Positions 9,188 to 17,528 of a stretch of 64,000 nt of DNA are shown one piece after another. The translations under genes were made by a program, and so were the position numbers. Positions within the stretch are counted from its first letter, which is position 1. Every line of letters begins with the position of its first letter. Origin of the DNA: PKWO01 sp036561005. GTDB taxonomy: Bacteria > Pseudomonadota > Gammaproteobacteria > Burkholderiales > Burkholderiaceae_D. The stretch spans positions 28,788 through 92,787 of the forward strand of contig DATBQE010000031.1 of NCBI GenBank assembly GCA_036561005.1. Direction: 5' to 3'. The notes beneath the pieces were generated by a model. That model was not told where the DNA came from. It saw nothing but the letters and a program-made list of their open reading frames with translations, and ran no database searches.

Positions 9188-10324
9188 ATGGAACGCGACC
9201 AGGCAACAAAATTCATGTACGACTTGCTACGCCTGATGGTAAGCAAGAACGGCTCGGATCTTTTCATCACAACGGACTTCCCGCCCGCCTTCAAGATCGA
9301 CGGCAAGGTGACGCCGGTGTCGAACCAGCCGCTCAGCGCCAATCACACCGTGGAACTGGCGCGGGCGATCATGAACGACAAGCAATCGGCCGAATTCGAA
9401 GCGAGCAAGGAATGTAATTTCGCCATCAGCCCGGGCGACCTCGGCCGCTTCCGTGTTTCGGCCTTCATCCAGCAGGGCAAGGTCGGCATGGTGTTGCGTA
9501 CCATTACCACCGCTATCCCGAAAATCGAAGAGCTCGGCGTGCCTGAAATTCTCAAGGACGTGGTGATGACCAAGCGCGGCCTGGTCATCATGGTCGGCGC
9601 AACCGGCTCCGGCAAATCGACCACGCTCGCGGCGATGCTCGGTTACCGCAACGAAAACAGCCACGGCCACATCATCACGATTGAAGATCCGGTCGAATAC
9701 ATCCATCCGCACCGCAATTGCATCGTCACACAGCGCGACGTCGGCTCGGACACCGATAGCTGGGGCGTGGCACTGAAAAACACCCTGCGCCAAGCGCCCG
9801 ACGTGATCCAGATCGGTGAAATCCGCGATCGCGAAACCATGGACTATGCAATCGCCTTCGCCGAAACCGGTCACTTGTGCCTGGCCACCATGCACGCCAA
9901 CAGTTCCAACCAGGCGCTAGACCGTATCATCAACTTCTTCCCTGAAGAACGGCGCCAGCAGTTGCTGATGGACTTGTCGCTCAATCTGAAGGGCATGATT
10001 TCGCAACGCCTGGTGCCGCTGCGCGATACCAAGGGCCGCTGCGTCGCTGTTGAGATCATGCTCAATTCGCCGTTGATTTCCGATCTGATCTTCAAGGGCG
10101 ACGTCCATGAAATCAAGGAGATCATGAAGAAGTCGCGCGAACTCGGTATGCAGACTTTCGACCAGGCGCTGTTCGATCTCTACGAACTGGACAAAATCTC
10201 GTACGAAGACGCCCTGCGCAACGCCGACTCTGTCAACGATTTGCGTCTGGCAATCAAACTGCGCAGCAAGGATGCCAAGACTCGCGACTTGAGCAAGGGC
10301 ACCGAACATTTGGGGATTGTATAA
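9188..10324 (+). CDS. pilU: PilT-dependent retraction ATPase PilU
   Basis: Paralogue of PilT that assists retraction under load. The 378-residue product has Walker A GATGSGKST (137-145), IITIEDPVEYIH, Walker B IGEIRDRE and GHLCLATMHANSS. Like known PilU proteins it has a longer C-terminus and lacks the AIRNLIRE motif of PilT. A clear ribosome site (TTAGGAAG) precedes the ATG. The stop is separated from the glutathione peroxidase ATG by only 2 bases, so the three genes probably form one transcript. Confidence 0.96.
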   Translation: MERDQATKFMYDLLRLMVSKNGSDLFITTDFPPAFKIDGKVTPVSNQPLSANHTVELARAIMNDKQSAEFEASKECNFAISPGDLGRFRVSAFIQQGKVGMVLRTITTAIPKIEELGVPEILKDVVMTKRGLVIMVGATGSGKSTTLAAMLGYRNENSHGHIITIEDPVEYIHPHRNCIVTQRDVGSDTDSWGVALKNTLRQAPDVIQIGEIRDRETMDYAIAFAETGHLCLATMHANSSNQALDRIINFFPEERRQQLLMDLSLNLKGMISQRLVPLRDTKGRCVAVEIMLNSPLISDLIFKGDVHEIKEIMKKSRELGMQTFDQALFDLYELDKISYEDALRNADSVNDLRLAIKLRSKDAKTRDLSKGTEHLGIV

Positions 10325-10326
10325 CC

Positions 10327-10812
10327 ATGAGCACCATCTACGACTTCAGCGCCGAATCACTGGCCGGCAAACCCGTCAATTTCGATCAGTATCGCGGCAA
10401 GGTTTTGCTGATCGTAAACACCGCCAGCAAATGCGGCTTCACGCCGCAATACGAAGGCCTGGAAAAGGTCTACGATCAATTCAAGGACAAGGGCGTGGAA
10501 GTGCTTGGATTCCCGTGCAACCAGTTCGGTAGCCAGGAACCCGGCGGCGCCGAGGAAATCGGGGCGTTCTGCCAAAAAAACTACGGCGTGAACTTTCCCA
10601 TGTTCGCCAAGATTGATGTCAATGGCGACAATGCCCACCCGCTCTACAAATTCCTTAAAGGGGAAAAGCGCGGCATTCTCGGCAGCGAAGCAATCAAATG
10701 GAATTTCACCAAATTCCTGGTCAAAAAAGACGGCAGCGTGTACAAGCGTTACGCACCGACGACCACGCCGATGGATATGATGGGGGATATTGAGAAGCTG
10801 TTGGCGGAGTAA
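10327..10812 (+). CDS. Glutathione peroxidase (thioredoxin/glutathione-dependent, Cys type)
   Basis: Reduces hydrogen peroxide and organic peroxides. The 161-residue thioredoxin-fold protein has the peroxidatic Cys at C36 (NTASKCGFT), the GFPCNQFGSQEPG block with C64 and Q70, a further Cys at C82 (FCQ) that could resolve the disulfide, and KWNFTKFLV supplying the Trp-Asn of the catalytic tetrad. It is a cysteine, not selenocysteine, enzyme. It starts 2 bases after the pilU stop, so its expression is probably tied to the pilus motor genes. Confidence 0.94.
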   Translation: MSTIYDFSAESLAGKPVNFDQYRGKVLLIVNTASKCGFTPQYEGLEKVYDQFKDKGVEVLGFPCNQFGSQEPGGAEEIGAFCQKNYGVNFPMFAKIDVNGDNAHPLYKFLKGEKRGILGSEAIKWNFTKFLVKKDGSVYKRYAPTTTPMDMMGDIEKLLAE

Positions 10813-10815
10813 GAA

Positions 10816-10843
10816 CCCCTCTCCCGCCTGCCGGCGAGGGGAG
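10816..10843. repeat. Copy of dispersed CCCTCTCCCGC-type intergenic repeat
   Basis: Short, partly self-complementary GC-rich element (CCCTCTCCCGC ... GGCGAGGGG) between convergent genes. Related copies occur at 16396-16433, 41107-41154 and 41250-41301. It may end transcription of the gpx and glcF units. Confidence 0.6.
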
Positions 10844-10884
10844 TTGCTTAATTTTCAGCCAGTCTCCTCGCCTCAAGACCACCA

Positions 10885-12117
10885 TCAAGAACTACCGACC
10901 AACGCCTCATCAACCAACTCGATCCAATGCCGCACTGGTGTCTCGGTACCCGACTGCAAATGCACCAGGCAACCGATATTGGCCGACACGATTTCATCGG
11001 GTTGCGTCGCATTCAAATGTGCCAGCTTGTTGTCGCGCAGCCTGGTCGATAGCTCGGGTTGCGTGATTGAATAGGTGCCGGCCGAGCCGCAACACAAATG
11101 GCTGTCGGCACAAAGCTGCACTTCCACTCCCATTGCACGCAACACGCCTTCGACCTTGCCGCGAATTTGTTGACCATGTTGCAGCGTGCATGGTGGATGG
11201 TAGGCAACCTTCGGCCTTTTTGTTCTTTGCAGCTTCTCCTGCAGCACGGGCGCAAAAAGTTCCAGCACTTCGCTGAGGTCGCGGCACAAGCCTGAAATGC
11301 GTTCCGCCTTTACTGCATATTGCGCATCGTGTGCCAGCAAATGGCCGTACTCCTTGACGGTCGCGCCACAGCCGGAAGCCGTCATCACGATCGCCTCCGC
11401 ACCCTGCTCCACATACGGCCACCAGGCATCGATATTGCGCCGCATATCGTCCATGCCCGCTTCTTGTTCATTGAGGTGAAAGCGCAGGGCCCCGCAACAG
11501 CCGGCCTTGGGCGCGACCACAAGCTGCACGTCCAGCGCATCAAGCACGCGTGCAGTAGCGGCATTGATGTTGGGTGCAAGGCCCGGCTGCACACAACCGT
11601 CGAGCAGCAGCATCTTGCGTGCATGCTGCCGCTTCGGCCAGGTTCCCGACGGCACGTGCTGCAGCAACTTGCGCCGCAGTTCGGCCGGCAGCATTGGTCG
11701 CAGCATCTGCCCGGTTTTCACAAGCGGCGTGAAAAGCCATTTGCGCGGCATTACGATGGTCATGGCAGTGCGCAAGGCTTGCTGCGCCAGTGGACGTGGC
11801 ACTTTTTGTTCAACGACCTTGCGCCCGATATCGAGCAGACGGCCATATTGCACACCTGAAGGGCAAGTGGTCTCGCAATTACGGCATGTCAGGCAGCGAT
11901 CAAGATGCTGCTGCGTATTGACGGTGGGCTGCTTGCCTTCCAACACCTGCTTGATCAGGTAAATGCGTCCGCGCGGGCCGTCGAGTTCGTCGCCGAGCAA
12001 TTGGTAGGTCGGACAGGTGGCGGTGCAAAAGCCGCAATGGACGCAACTGCGCAGGATCGCATCGGCTTCTTCGCCCTCGCGCGTGTTCTTGATGAAGTCT
12101 GCCAGGTTGGTTTGCAT
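10885..12117 (-). CDS. glcF: Glycolate oxidase iron-sulfur subunit GlcF
   Basis: Electron-transfer subunit of membrane-associated glycolate oxidase (glycolate to glyoxylate). The 410-residue product has two 4Fe-4S motifs, C25-x2-C28-x2-C31-x3-C35 and C75-x2-C78-x2-C81-x3-C85, followed by two CCG domains (KAGCCGAL and SHLCCGSAG) that bind further iron-sulfur or heme-type cofactors. It is the last gene of the operon, starting 6 bases after glcE. Confidence 0.95.
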   Translation of the reverse strand: MQTNLADFIKNTREGEEADAILRSCVHCGFCTATCPTYQLLGDELDGPRGRIYLIKQVLEGKQPTVNTQQHLDRCLTCRNCETTCPSGVQYGRLLDIGRKVVEQKVPRPLAQQALRTAMTIVMPRKWLFTPLVKTGQMLRPMLPAELRRKLLQHVPSGTWPKRQHARKMLLLDGCVQPGLAPNINAATARVLDALDVQLVVAPKAGCCGALRFHLNEQEAGMDDMRRNIDAWWPYVEQGAEAIVMTASGCGATVKEYGHLLAHDAQYAVKAERISGLCRDLSEVLELFAPVLQEKLQRTKRPKVAYHPPCTLQHGQQIRGKVEGVLRAMGVEVQLCADSHLCCGSAGTYSITQPELSTRLRDNKLAHLNATQPDEIVSANIGCLVHLQSGTETPVRHWIELVDEALVGSS

Positions 12118-12123
12118 TGTTCT

Positions 12124-13182
12124 TTACAATTCCGCAATCATGCGTCCAGGGTTGAAAATGCCTTGCGGATCGAAAGCAGCCTTCAAATTGCCATGCACGC
12201 GTGCAACGGCCGGCACAAGTGGATGAAACACACCCTTGCTCTTGTCTCCACCGCGAAACAACGTGGCGTGACCGCCTGCCTTTTCCGCCGCAACGCGTAT
12301 CTCCGCCATGGCGGCATCGCCGCGCAGCCAGCGCTGCGCGCCGCCCCATTCGATCATTTGCGCACCGGGCAGATCCAGCCCAGGCGTGGTCGAGAGAAGC
12401 GACAAACGCCACAGGGCTTGCGCACCGGCGAAGTAGGGAAGCGTCTGTTCGCGCAGCGCCATCCAGTAGGCATCTGCATCCGCGACAGTTTCACCGCCGA
12501 GCTTGCGCGTTGCCGCATCCACCGCCGCGCCGGCGCCGGACAACCGTACTGTGAGCATGTCCTCATGCCAGGCCGTGGCGGAAATCGGCAAGGGTTGGCC
12601 ACCCCAATGATTGACCAGCGATAGCGCTTCGTTTTGCGGCACGGCAATGCGCACAGAACGTTCGGCGACAGGTCGCGGCAAAACCTTGATCGAGGCTTCG
12701 AGCAGCAGGCCGAGCATGCCCAGAGAGCCGGCCAGCAGGCGCGAGACATCGTAACCGGCGACATTCTTCATGACTTGCCCACCGAAGTGCAGCACCTCGC
12801 CTTTGCCATCCATCAGCACCGCACCGAGCACATAGTCGCGCAGCGCGCCGGCTGCCTGGCGGCGTGGCCCGGACAAGCCGCAGGCGACCATGCCGCCAAC
12901 CGTCGCAGTGGCGCCGAAATGCGGCGGCTCGAAAGCCAGCATCTGATTATGTTCGGCCAACGCCGCTTCGATTTCGGTCAATGGCGTGCCGCAACGCGCC
13001 GTGATCACCAGTTCGGTCGGGTCGTAGTGCACGACACCGCTGTAGGCGCGCGTATCGAGCACCTCGCCGCGCGGCAGATTGCCGTACCAGTCCTTGCTGG
13101 CGCCGCCGACGATGCGCAGTGCGCGGCGCTCGCTCGATGCGGCGGCTATCTGCTCCTGAAAGCTCTTGAGAATTTGTTCCAT
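12124..13182 (-). CDS. glcE: Glycolate oxidase FAD-binding subunit GlcE
   Basis: Second flavin subunit of glycolate oxidase. The 352-residue product carries a PCMH-type FAD-binding domain: GGASKDW near the N-terminus, TARCGTPLTEIEAAL, FGATATVGGMVACGLSGPRR, and VMKNVAGYDVSRLLAGSLGMLG. The C-terminus ends in the usual LKAAFDPQGIFNPGRM segment. It begins 2 bases after the glcD stop and is shorter than GlcD, as is normal for GlcE. Confidence 0.95.
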   Translation of the reverse strand: MEQILKSFQEQIAAASSERRALRIVGGASKDWYGNLPRGEVLDTRAYSGVVHYDPTELVITARCGTPLTEIEAALAEHNQMLAFEPPHFGATATVGGMVACGLSGPRRQAAGALRDYVLGAVLMDGKGEVLHFGGQVMKNVAGYDVSRLLAGSLGMLGLLLEASIKVLPRPVAERSVRIAVPQNEALSLVNHWGGQPLPISATAWHEDMLTVRLSGAGAAVDAATRKLGGETVADADAYWMALREQTLPYFAGAQALWRLSLLSTTPGLDLPGAQMIEWGGAQRWLRGDAAMAEIRVAAEKAGGHATLFRGGDKSKGVFHPLVPAVARVHGNLKAAFDPQGIFNPGRMIAEL

Positions 13183-13184
13183 GA

Positions 13185-14687
13185 TTAGAATCGCGGCAAA
13201 TCGGCAAACGGCAATTGCCCGCCGCGTACATGCATCTTGCCGTATTCGGCGCAGCGATGGAGAGTCGGTATGGCCTTGTCGGGATTAAGCAGCATGGCCG
13301 GGTCGAAGGCGCGCTTGACGGCGAAAAAAGCATCCAGCTCCGGTCGCGAAAACTGCACGCACATTGAATTGATTTTTTCGATGCCGACGCCATGCTCGCC
13401 CGTGATAGTGCCGCCAACTTCGACGCACAATTCGAGAATGTCGGCACCGAACAATTCGGCGCGATGAAATTCATCGGCGATGTTGGCATCGAACAAAATC
13501 AGCGGATGCAGATTGCCGTCGCCGGCATGAAATACATTGGCGCAACGCAGGCCATATTTCTTTTCCATGGCCGCAATGCCAATCAACACCTGTGCCAGCT
13601 TCCTGCGCGGGATGGTGCCGTCCATGCAGTAGTAGTCCGGCGAAATTCGTCCTGCTGCCGGAAAGGCATTCTTGCGCCCGGACCAGAAGCGCAGACGCTC
13701 GGCTTCGGTGTTCGACACCTGGATGGCACTCGCGCCGGAGGCCTTCAGCACTTCCGTCATGCGCGCGATTTCCTCTTCCACTTCCTCGGGCATGCCGTCC
13801 GATTCGCACAGCAGGATGGCTTCGGCTTCGGTGTCGTAGCCGGCATGCACGAAGGGCTCGACCATGCGCGACGAGGTCTTGTCCATCATCTCCAGACCCG
13901 CCGGAATGATGCCGGCAGCGATCACGGCAGCAACGGCATTGCCGCTTTTGACGACATCGTCGAACGAGGCCATGATGACGCGCGCGAGTTGCGGTTTGGG
14001 GATCAGTTTCACGGTCACTTCGGTGACCACGCCCAGCATGCCTTCGGAACCAATACAAACGGCCAGCAGGTCGAGGCCCGGTGAATCGAGCGCAGAACTG
14101 CCGAGTTCGAGCGCGTCGCCTTCCATCGTCACCATGCGCACGCGCAAAACGTTATGCACGGTCAAACCATATTTCAGGCAATGCACGCCGCCGGAATTCT
14201 CCGCCACATTGCCGCCGATTGTGCAGGCGATTTGCGAAGACGGATCAGGCGCATAGTACAGGCCGTGCGGTGCGGCAGCTTCCGAAATGGCGAGATTGCG
14301 CACACCAGGCTGAACGATCGCAGTGCGGGCAAACGGATCGAGCTTGACGATGCGGTTCAGGCGCGCCGTGGACAACACCACGCCATGTTCGATCGGCATG
14401 GCGCCACCCGATAAACCTGTGCCGGCGCCGCGCGGCACCACCTTGACGCCGAGCCGATGGCAGGTCTTGAGCAGTGCTATCACCTGCTCTTCGGATTCCG
14501 GCAGCACTACCGCGCGCGGCATTTGGCGATACGCAGCCAAGCCGTCGCATTCATAGGGACGGGTGTCTTCTTCGGCAATTAGCACAGAACGTTCCGGCAA
14601 CACGGCACGCAATGCACCAATCAGGATTTGTCGCTCGCGCTCACTCCCCTGCTCGATTTTTTCAGCCGCGACTGCGCTTATTCCCAT
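13185..14687 (-). CDS. glcD: Glycolate oxidase subunit GlcD (FAD-linked oxidase)
   Basis: Main catalytic subunit oxidising glycolate. The 500-residue product has a PCMH FAD domain (PRGAGTGLSGGAMP at about 101-114, IGGNVAENSGG, IGSEGMLGVVTEVTVKL) and the FAD-oxidase C-terminal domain with FHAGDGNLHP and TGEHGVG. Its start overlaps the upstream dld-like gene by 10 bases, so translation is likely coupled. Confidence 0.95.
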   Translation of the reverse strand: MGISAVAAEKIEQGSERERQILIGALRAVLPERSVLIAEEDTRPYECDGLAAYRQMPRAVVLPESEEQVIALLKTCHRLGVKVVPRGAGTGLSGGAMPIEHGVVLSTARLNRIVKLDPFARTAIVQPGVRNLAISEAAAPHGLYYAPDPSSQIACTIGGNVAENSGGVHCLKYGLTVHNVLRVRMVTMEGDALELGSSALDSPGLDLLAVCIGSEGMLGVVTEVTVKLIPKPQLARVIMASFDDVVKSGNAVAAVIAAGIIPAGLEMMDKTSSRMVEPFVHAGYDTEAEAILLCESDGMPEEVEEEIARMTEVLKASGASAIQVSNTEAERLRFWSGRKNAFPAAGRISPDYYCMDGTIPRRKLAQVLIGIAAMEKKYGLRCANVFHAGDGNLHPLILFDANIADEFHRAELFGADILELCVEVGGTITGEHGVGIEKINSMCVQFSRPELDAFFAVKRAFDPAMLLNPDKAIPTLHRCAEYGKMHVRGGQLPFADLPRF

Positions 14688-16090
14688 GAGACTATTTTCC
14701 CCGGATTGAGAAGGTTTTTCGGATCGAAGGCATGCTTCAAAGTACGCATCAAGGCCAGTGCGTCGGGGCCATGTTCCTGCTTGAGAAAGTCCATCTTGTG
14801 CATGCCCACACCGTGCTCGCCGGTGCAGGTGCCGTCCATGTCGAGCGCGCGCGTCACCATGCGTGCATTGATGCCTTCCGCCTTAGCCACGTCGGCCGCG
14901 TCGGTTGGATCAACCAGCATCAGCACGTGAAAGTTACCGTCGCCGACATGGCCGATGATGGAATAAATCATGCCGTTCTTTTCGCAGTCGGCCTTGGTAT
15001 CGAGTATGCATTCCGCCAGCTGCGAAATCGGCACACAGCAATCGGTGGAAATGGCGCGGCAGCCGGGCCGCAGATGCAGCAAGGCGAAATAGGCATTGTG
15101 GCGCGCGGCCCACAGGCGCGAGCGGTCTTCCGGGTGCGTGGCCCATTCAAAGCCCGTTGCCGCATGTTCGGCCACGATCTGCTGCACCAGTTGCGCCTGT
15201 TCCTGCACGCCGGCCTCGCTGCCGTGGAACTCGAACAATAACAGAGGCTGCTCCGGCAAGCCGAGCTTGTCGCGCATGTTGATTGCGCGCACGCCGTTTT
15301 CGTCGAGGAATTCAACGCGTGCCACCGGCACGCCCATCTGTATCGTGGCGATCACCGCCTTGACCGCATCGCCTGTATTCGGGAAGGAACAGATCGCTGC
15401 CGAAATCGCTTCCGGTTGCGGATAAAGTTTGACGCTCACTTCGGTGACGATGCCGAGCGTGCCTTCGCTGCCGACAAACAACCGGGTGAGGTCATAACCA
15501 GCCGAAGACTTGCGCGCCCGCGTGCCGGTTTTGACGATACGGCCGTCGGCGGTCACCACAGTCAGGGCCAGGGTATTTTCGCGCATGGTGCCGTAGCGCA
15601 CGGCGTTGGTGCCGGAAGCACGCGTCGCGACCATGCCGCCGAGTGTCGCATCGGCACCGGGATCGATAGGGAAAAACAGGCCGCTATCCTTGATTTCGGT
15701 ATTCAATTGCTTGCGCGTGACGCCGGCTTGCACGGTCGCGGTCAAATCCTCCGCATGCAGGGCAACCAGCTGGTTCATTTGCGACAGGTCAATCGTGAGC
15801 CCGCCGTTGAGCGCCAGCACATGGCCTTCGAGCGAGGTACCGGCGCCGTAGGCAATGACGGGCACGTTGTGGCTGCCGCACAGCTTGACCGCTTCGGCAA
15901 CTTCTTCAGTGGATTGGGCGTAGAGAACTGCATCGGGCGGCATCGGATCGTAGAACGATTCGTCGCGGCCATGGTGATCGCGCACGGCCTGCCTGGTCGA
16001 AAAACGTTCGCCAAACAGGGCGTCGAGCGCGGTGACCAAAGTCGCCGGCAATGTCGCATCGCGCGGTGGAGTGGGAAGTCGGTGATTCAT
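14678..16090 (-). CDS. FAD-linked oxidase, probable D-lactate dehydrogenase (cytochrome type)
   Basis: First gene of the glc operon. The 470-residue product has the same two-domain architecture as GlcD: AYGAGTSLEGHVLALNGG, DATLGGMVATRASGTNAVRYGTM, VGSEGTLGIVTEVSVKLYP, then GHVGDGNFH and CTGEHGVGMHKMDFL. The latter features resemble cytochrome-type D-lactate dehydrogenases (Dld) more than GlcD. Substrate is inferred; D-2-hydroxyacids other than lactate are possible. Cotranscription with glcDEF suggests a shared role in 2-hydroxyacid use. No regulator gene (glcC/lldR type) is adjacent. Confidence 0.88.
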   Translation of the reverse strand: MNHRLPTPPRDATLPATLVTALDALFGERFSTRQAVRDHHGRDESFYDPMPPDAVLYAQSTEEVAEAVKLCGSHNVPVIAYGAGTSLEGHVLALNGGLTIDLSQMNQLVALHAEDLTATVQAGVTRKQLNTEIKDSGLFFPIDPGADATLGGMVATRASGTNAVRYGTMRENTLALTVVTADGRIVKTGTRARKSSAGYDLTRLFVGSEGTLGIVTEVSVKLYPQPEAISAAICSFPNTGDAVKAVIATIQMGVPVARVEFLDENGVRAINMRDKLGLPEQPLLLFEFHGSEAGVQEQAQLVQQIVAEHAATGFEWATHPEDRSRLWAARHNAYFALLHLRPGCRAISTDCCVPISQLAECILDTKADCEKNGMIYSIIGHVGDGNFHVLMLVDPTDAADVAKAEGINARMVTRALDMDGTCTGEHGVGMHKMDFLKQEHGPDALALMRTLKHAFDPKNLLNPGKIVSWE

Positions 16091-16179
16091 GCTGTCTCCA
16101 TTATGGAAGCAATTTTACTCCGGCAGCGGGAAACAGTCTGCTTTGATAACGCGACGTCCCGGATCAACGATGTAGTTCT

Positions 16180-16293
16180 CCCTTCTCCCGTGGGCGGTAC
16201 AGTCGGGGTTTCGAGTGACGAGTCACTCGCCGACGGAACGGTGCTCGCTTGCAAGCGAGCACTCCCTCCCTATTGGGACACAGGGGAGAAGGG
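16180..16293. repeat. Composite palindromic repeat with nested hairpins
   Basis: Outer perfect arms CCCTTCTCCC (16180-16189) and GGGAGAAGGG (16284-16293) enclose two smaller palindromes. One has arms CGAGTGA/TCACTCG (16212-16229) extended by GTCGG/CCGAC (16202-16206, 16230-16234). The other is a perfect 22-base palindrome at 16241-16262, starting GTGCTCGCTT. It looks like a REP/BIME-type or MITE-type element. Confidence 0.7.
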
Positions 16294-16395
16294 CCGGGGA
16301 TGAGGGCGGTCGCCAGGAGCAAATCACTCAAACCAAAGGTCATGCAGCGTGGGCACGCTACCCTTTACTAATGAAACCTGTTCCCTTGGCACCTG

Positions 16396-16433
16396 CCCTC
16401 ACCCCAACCCTCTCCCGCCCGCGGACGAGGGGG
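16396..16433. repeat. Copy of dispersed CCCTCTCCCGC-type intergenic repeat
   Basis: CCCTCACCCCAACCCTCTCC followed by a GC-rich turn and GAGGGGG. Same family as the copies at 10816-10843, 41107-41154 (opposite orientation) and 41250-41301. Confidence 0.65.
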
Positions 16434-16535
16434 TATCCAAGATTGCGCAAACATGCCCATGCCCAACCGTGCAACCAGCCCAATTTTGCCGTATCCTCAC
16501 CCTATCCCACCAAGCACAAAAAACAGGAGAAAATC

Positions 16536-17099
16536 ATGGGTAACCGACTATCGAAAATCGCCACGCGCACCGGCGACAACGGCACAACCGGCCTGGGCGA
16601 CGGCAGCCGCACCGGCAAAGACAGCTTGCGTGTGCACGCCATGGGCGACGTGGACGAACTGAACTCGCACATTGGTGTGTTGATGTGCGAGGACTTGCCG
16701 GCGGCCTTGCGCGAGGAGTTGATGTCCATCCAGCACGACCTGTTCGACATGGGTGGCGAGCTGTGTATTCCCGGCTATACGATGATCACTGAAGTGCAGG
16801 TTGCGCGGCTCGATGGCTTGCTGGAAAAATACAATGCCGACTTGCCGCCGCTGAAGGATTTCATCCTGCCAGGCGGTTCGCGCGCTGCGGCGGTTGCACA
16901 TGTTTGCCGCACGGTTTGCCGGCGGGCTGAGCGCAGCATTGTCAGCCTGGGGGTGTCGGAGACGATCAACGAGGCGCCACGGCAGTATATGAATCGGCTG
17001 TCGGATTTGTTGTTTGTGTTGTCGCGGGTGTTGAATCGGTTTGCGGGGGGGAGTGATGTGTTGTGGGAGAAGGAGCGCAAGCGGGATGCGTCCGCTTGA
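16536..17099 (+). CDS. ATP:cob(I)alamin adenosyltransferase (PduO type)
   Basis: Adenosylates reduced corrinoid to make coenzyme B12. The 187-residue product starts MGNRLSKIATRTGDNGTTGL, where TRTGDxGTTxL is the ATP-binding signature of PduO-type enzymes. It continues with GDVDELNSHIG, FILPGGS and a C-terminal RLSDLLFVLSR helix. The ATG at 16536 has an AGGAG ribosome site 8 bases upstream; the frame is open further upstream but that part is repeat DNA. No other B12 gene is nearby, suggesting corrinoid salvage for an adenosylcobalamin enzyme elsewhere. Confidence 0.93.
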   Translation: MGNRLSKIATRTGDNGTTGLGDGSRTGKDSLRVHAMGDVDELNSHIGVLMCEDLPAALREELMSIQHDLFDMGGELCIPGYTMITEVQVARLDGLLEKYNADLPPLKDFILPGGSRAAAVAHVCRTVCRRAERSIVSLGVSETINEAPRQYMNRLSDLLFVLSRVLNRFAGGSDVLWEKERKRDASA

Positions 17100-17528
17100 C
17101 TCCGCGTTTTCGGTAGGTTGGAAAAGCCGGAGGCGCATTCCGACATTTGAGATTGCTTTGCGCAAGAAAGCGTTTTCTCTTTGAGTTCTGTGTGAACTTA
17201 GACCGTTGCCTCTCCGTGGATACTAGCCGGGGGTAGCCCGGCAGCTAGTCACCTTCTTTGTCTCGCCAAAGAAGGTAACCCAAGAAAGGCGAGCGCGTGA
17301 TGCTGCCCCTTCGGGGTACCCGCTGAAGAGGTGCCGAAATCGGGAAATGAAACAAACTCGCCTTCGGCTCAGACAAGTTTCATTTCTGATCCGATTTCGG
17401 CACCTCTTCAGCGGCAGCCTCAAAGCGCAACTTCCCGCAGTGCCACCTCATTCGCCTTTGCTCTCCGGCATAAGGGAATTCAGAGCGCCATTGAAATAAT
17501 TGCGGCACTTAGACGTAATCAGTTGGCC
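17100..17528. other. Intergenic region holding a large hairpin repeat
   Basis: Between convergent genes. It contains the repeat at 17223-17414. Short open frames cross the repeat but have no ribosome site and look like by-products of it. Confidence 0.55.
17223..17414. repeat. Dispersed repeat element ending in a near-perfect long hairpin
   Basis: The right part is an inverted repeat with perfect 24-base arms at 17320-17343 and 17391-17414 (left arm starts CCGCTGAAGAGGTGCC). Continuing inward, GAAATGAAAC (17344-17353) pairs with GTTTCATTTC (17377-17386) after a 4-base bulge, and the loop carries GCCTTCGGC. The left part, with CACCTTCTTTGTCTCGCC and AAAGAAGGTAACCCAAG, forms another inverted pair. 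From memory this resembles a repeat widespread in beta- and gamma-proteobacteria. Confidence 0.7.

Larger units (their letters stand above)
16091..16535. other. Intergenic region rich in inverted repeats
   Basis: Between the divergent dld-like and cobalamin adenosyltransferase genes. It holds two structured repeats, annotated separately (16180-16293 and 16396-16433), and the ribosome site AGGAG (16524-16528) of the downstream gene. No protein gene is supported here. Confidence 0.6.

Noticed and set aside
17223..17423. 66-codon minus-strand frame
   Set aside because: Lies inside the hairpin repeat; similar peptides are known by-products of this repeat.
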